Positions 5,283-5,843 of a DNA stretch of 5,843 nucleotides are shown piece after piece (position 1 is the stretch's first letter; the number at the start of each line of letters is the position of its first letter). The stretch covers positions 1 through 5,843 of the forward strand of contig JAHJSJ010000139.1 in assembly GCA_018830415.1 (NCBI GenBank), read 5' to 3'. Position numbers and translations under genes: made by a program. Source of the stretch: Alphaproteobacteria bacterium (GTDB lineage: Bacteria; Pseudomonadota; Alphaproteobacteria; Sphingomonadales; Sphingomonadaceae). A model generated the notes under the pieces. The model saw only the letters and a list, made by a program, of their open reading frames with translations, did not search any database and was not told the DNA's origin.

Positions 5283-5843
5283 TCAATACACCCGCGCCTT
5301 AGGCTCGATATAGGCGATATCATCGGTCAGCGTGTATTCGTGCACCGGGCGGTAATCGATCCGCACCTGTCCGCCCGAACCGCCCCAGCCGTCAAACCAC
5401 GCCACGGTGTGCTTCATCCATTCGGCGTCGTTGCGATCAGGGAAATCCTCGTGCGCGTGGGCGCCGCGGCTTTCCTTGCGGTTGGCCGCGCTGGCAATCG
5501 TCACATTGGCCTGCGACATGAGGTTATCGAGTTCGAGCGTTTCGATCAGATCAGAGTTCCAGATCAGCGATTTGTCACTGACGTGGATATCCTCCATCCG
5601 CTTGCTCTGTTCGGCCAGCTTGGCCACGCCTTCATCCATCAGTTTCTGATCGCGGAACACGGCGCAATGCTTCTGCATCGCCTTTTGCATATCACTGCGG
5701 ATCTGCGCGGTGGGCGATCCACCCTCGGCGTAGCGGAAGTGATCCAGCCGGATCAGCGCAAAATCCGCGCTGTCGGCGGGCAGTTCGGGCTGCTTGGCGT
5801 TCGCTTTCAGGCTATCGCGCAGGTGATGCCCGGTCGCGCGGCC
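5283..5843 (-). CDS. sdhA: Succinate dehydrogenase flavoprotein subunit, C-terminal part
   Basis: The last 186 residues of SdhA, the FAD-carrying catalytic subunit of respiratory complex II, which oxidises succinate to fumarate on the cytoplasmic face of the inner membrane. The visible part spans the end of the flavoprotein catalytic region (L-x-R-L-D-H-F-R-Y-A-E-G-G) and the C-terminal helical domain: the RSDMQKAMQKHCAVFR segment, the conserved E-S-R-G-A-H-A-H-E-D-F-P-D-R block, and the terminal sheet ending in K-A-R-V-Y. The FAD-binding domain and main active-site residues lie beyond the right edge. The typical full length is about 600 residues, so roughly the last third is seen. The frame is intact to its TGA. 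Directly downstream (leftward) comes the oppositely oriented toxin-antitoxin pair rather than sdhB, which commonly follows sdhA. Confidence 0.95.
   Translation of the reverse strand, partial: GRATGHHLRDSLKANAKQPELPADSADFALIRLDHFRYAEGGSPTAQIRSDMQKAMQKHCAVFRDQKLMDEGVAKLAEQSKRMEDIHVSDKSLIWNSDLIETLELDNLMSQANVTIASAANRKESRGAHAHEDFPDRNDAEWMKHTVAWFDGWGGSGGQVRIDYRPVHEYTLTDDIAYIEPKARVY

Overview
The window looks like a stretch of chromosome from an alphaproteobacterium, most likely in the Sphingomonadales (Erythrobacteraceae-like). This is inferred from the high-GC coding style, compact genes with overlapping stops and starts, a sphingomonad-type SdhA C-terminus, and a sphingomonad-type cyclophilin and C13 peptidase. 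No rRNA or other marker is present to prove it. Coding density is very high: no stretch over about 110 bases lacks a gene, and I see no tRNA, rRNA, IS element or CRISPR array.

Layout, left to right. (1) A leftward 3-hydroxybutyrate dehydrogenase gene, cut by the left edge. (2) A short divergent intergenic region (480-586) with a 7-bp inverted repeat. (3) A rightward, tightly packed three-gene unit (587-3565): a membrane-anchored YpfJ-like zinc metallopeptidase, an unrecognised secreted protein of about 176 residues that overlaps it, and a secreted protein that fuses a phytase/esterase-like domain to a cyclophilin-type peptidyl-prolyl isomerase. The last two are joined by an ATGA stop/start overlap. 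(4) A leftward, exported C13 (legumain/caspase-fold) cysteine peptidase whose 3' end overlaps the fusion gene by 44 bp, tail to tail. (5) A rightward ParD-ParE type II toxin-antitoxin pair, with an inverted repeat just upstream of parD that could be its operator and a terminator-like hairpin after parE. (6) The 3' part of a leftward sdhA, cut by the right edge.

How the genes may work together: the four central genes all appear to encode exported or membrane-anchored proteins, including two proteases and a foldase domain. They could form an envelope protein-processing neighbourhood, but that is inference from layout only. The two edge genes belong to central metabolism (polyhydroxybutyrate/ketone-body use and the TCA cycle/respiratory complex II). 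The toxin-antitoxin pair is visibly more A/T-rich upstream and looks like a small acquired module next to sdhA. Nothing here amounts to a clear new defence or mobile system. The most unusual items are the phytase-like/cyclophilin fusion, the unrecognised secreted protein in the same unit, and the convergent overlap with the C13 peptidase.
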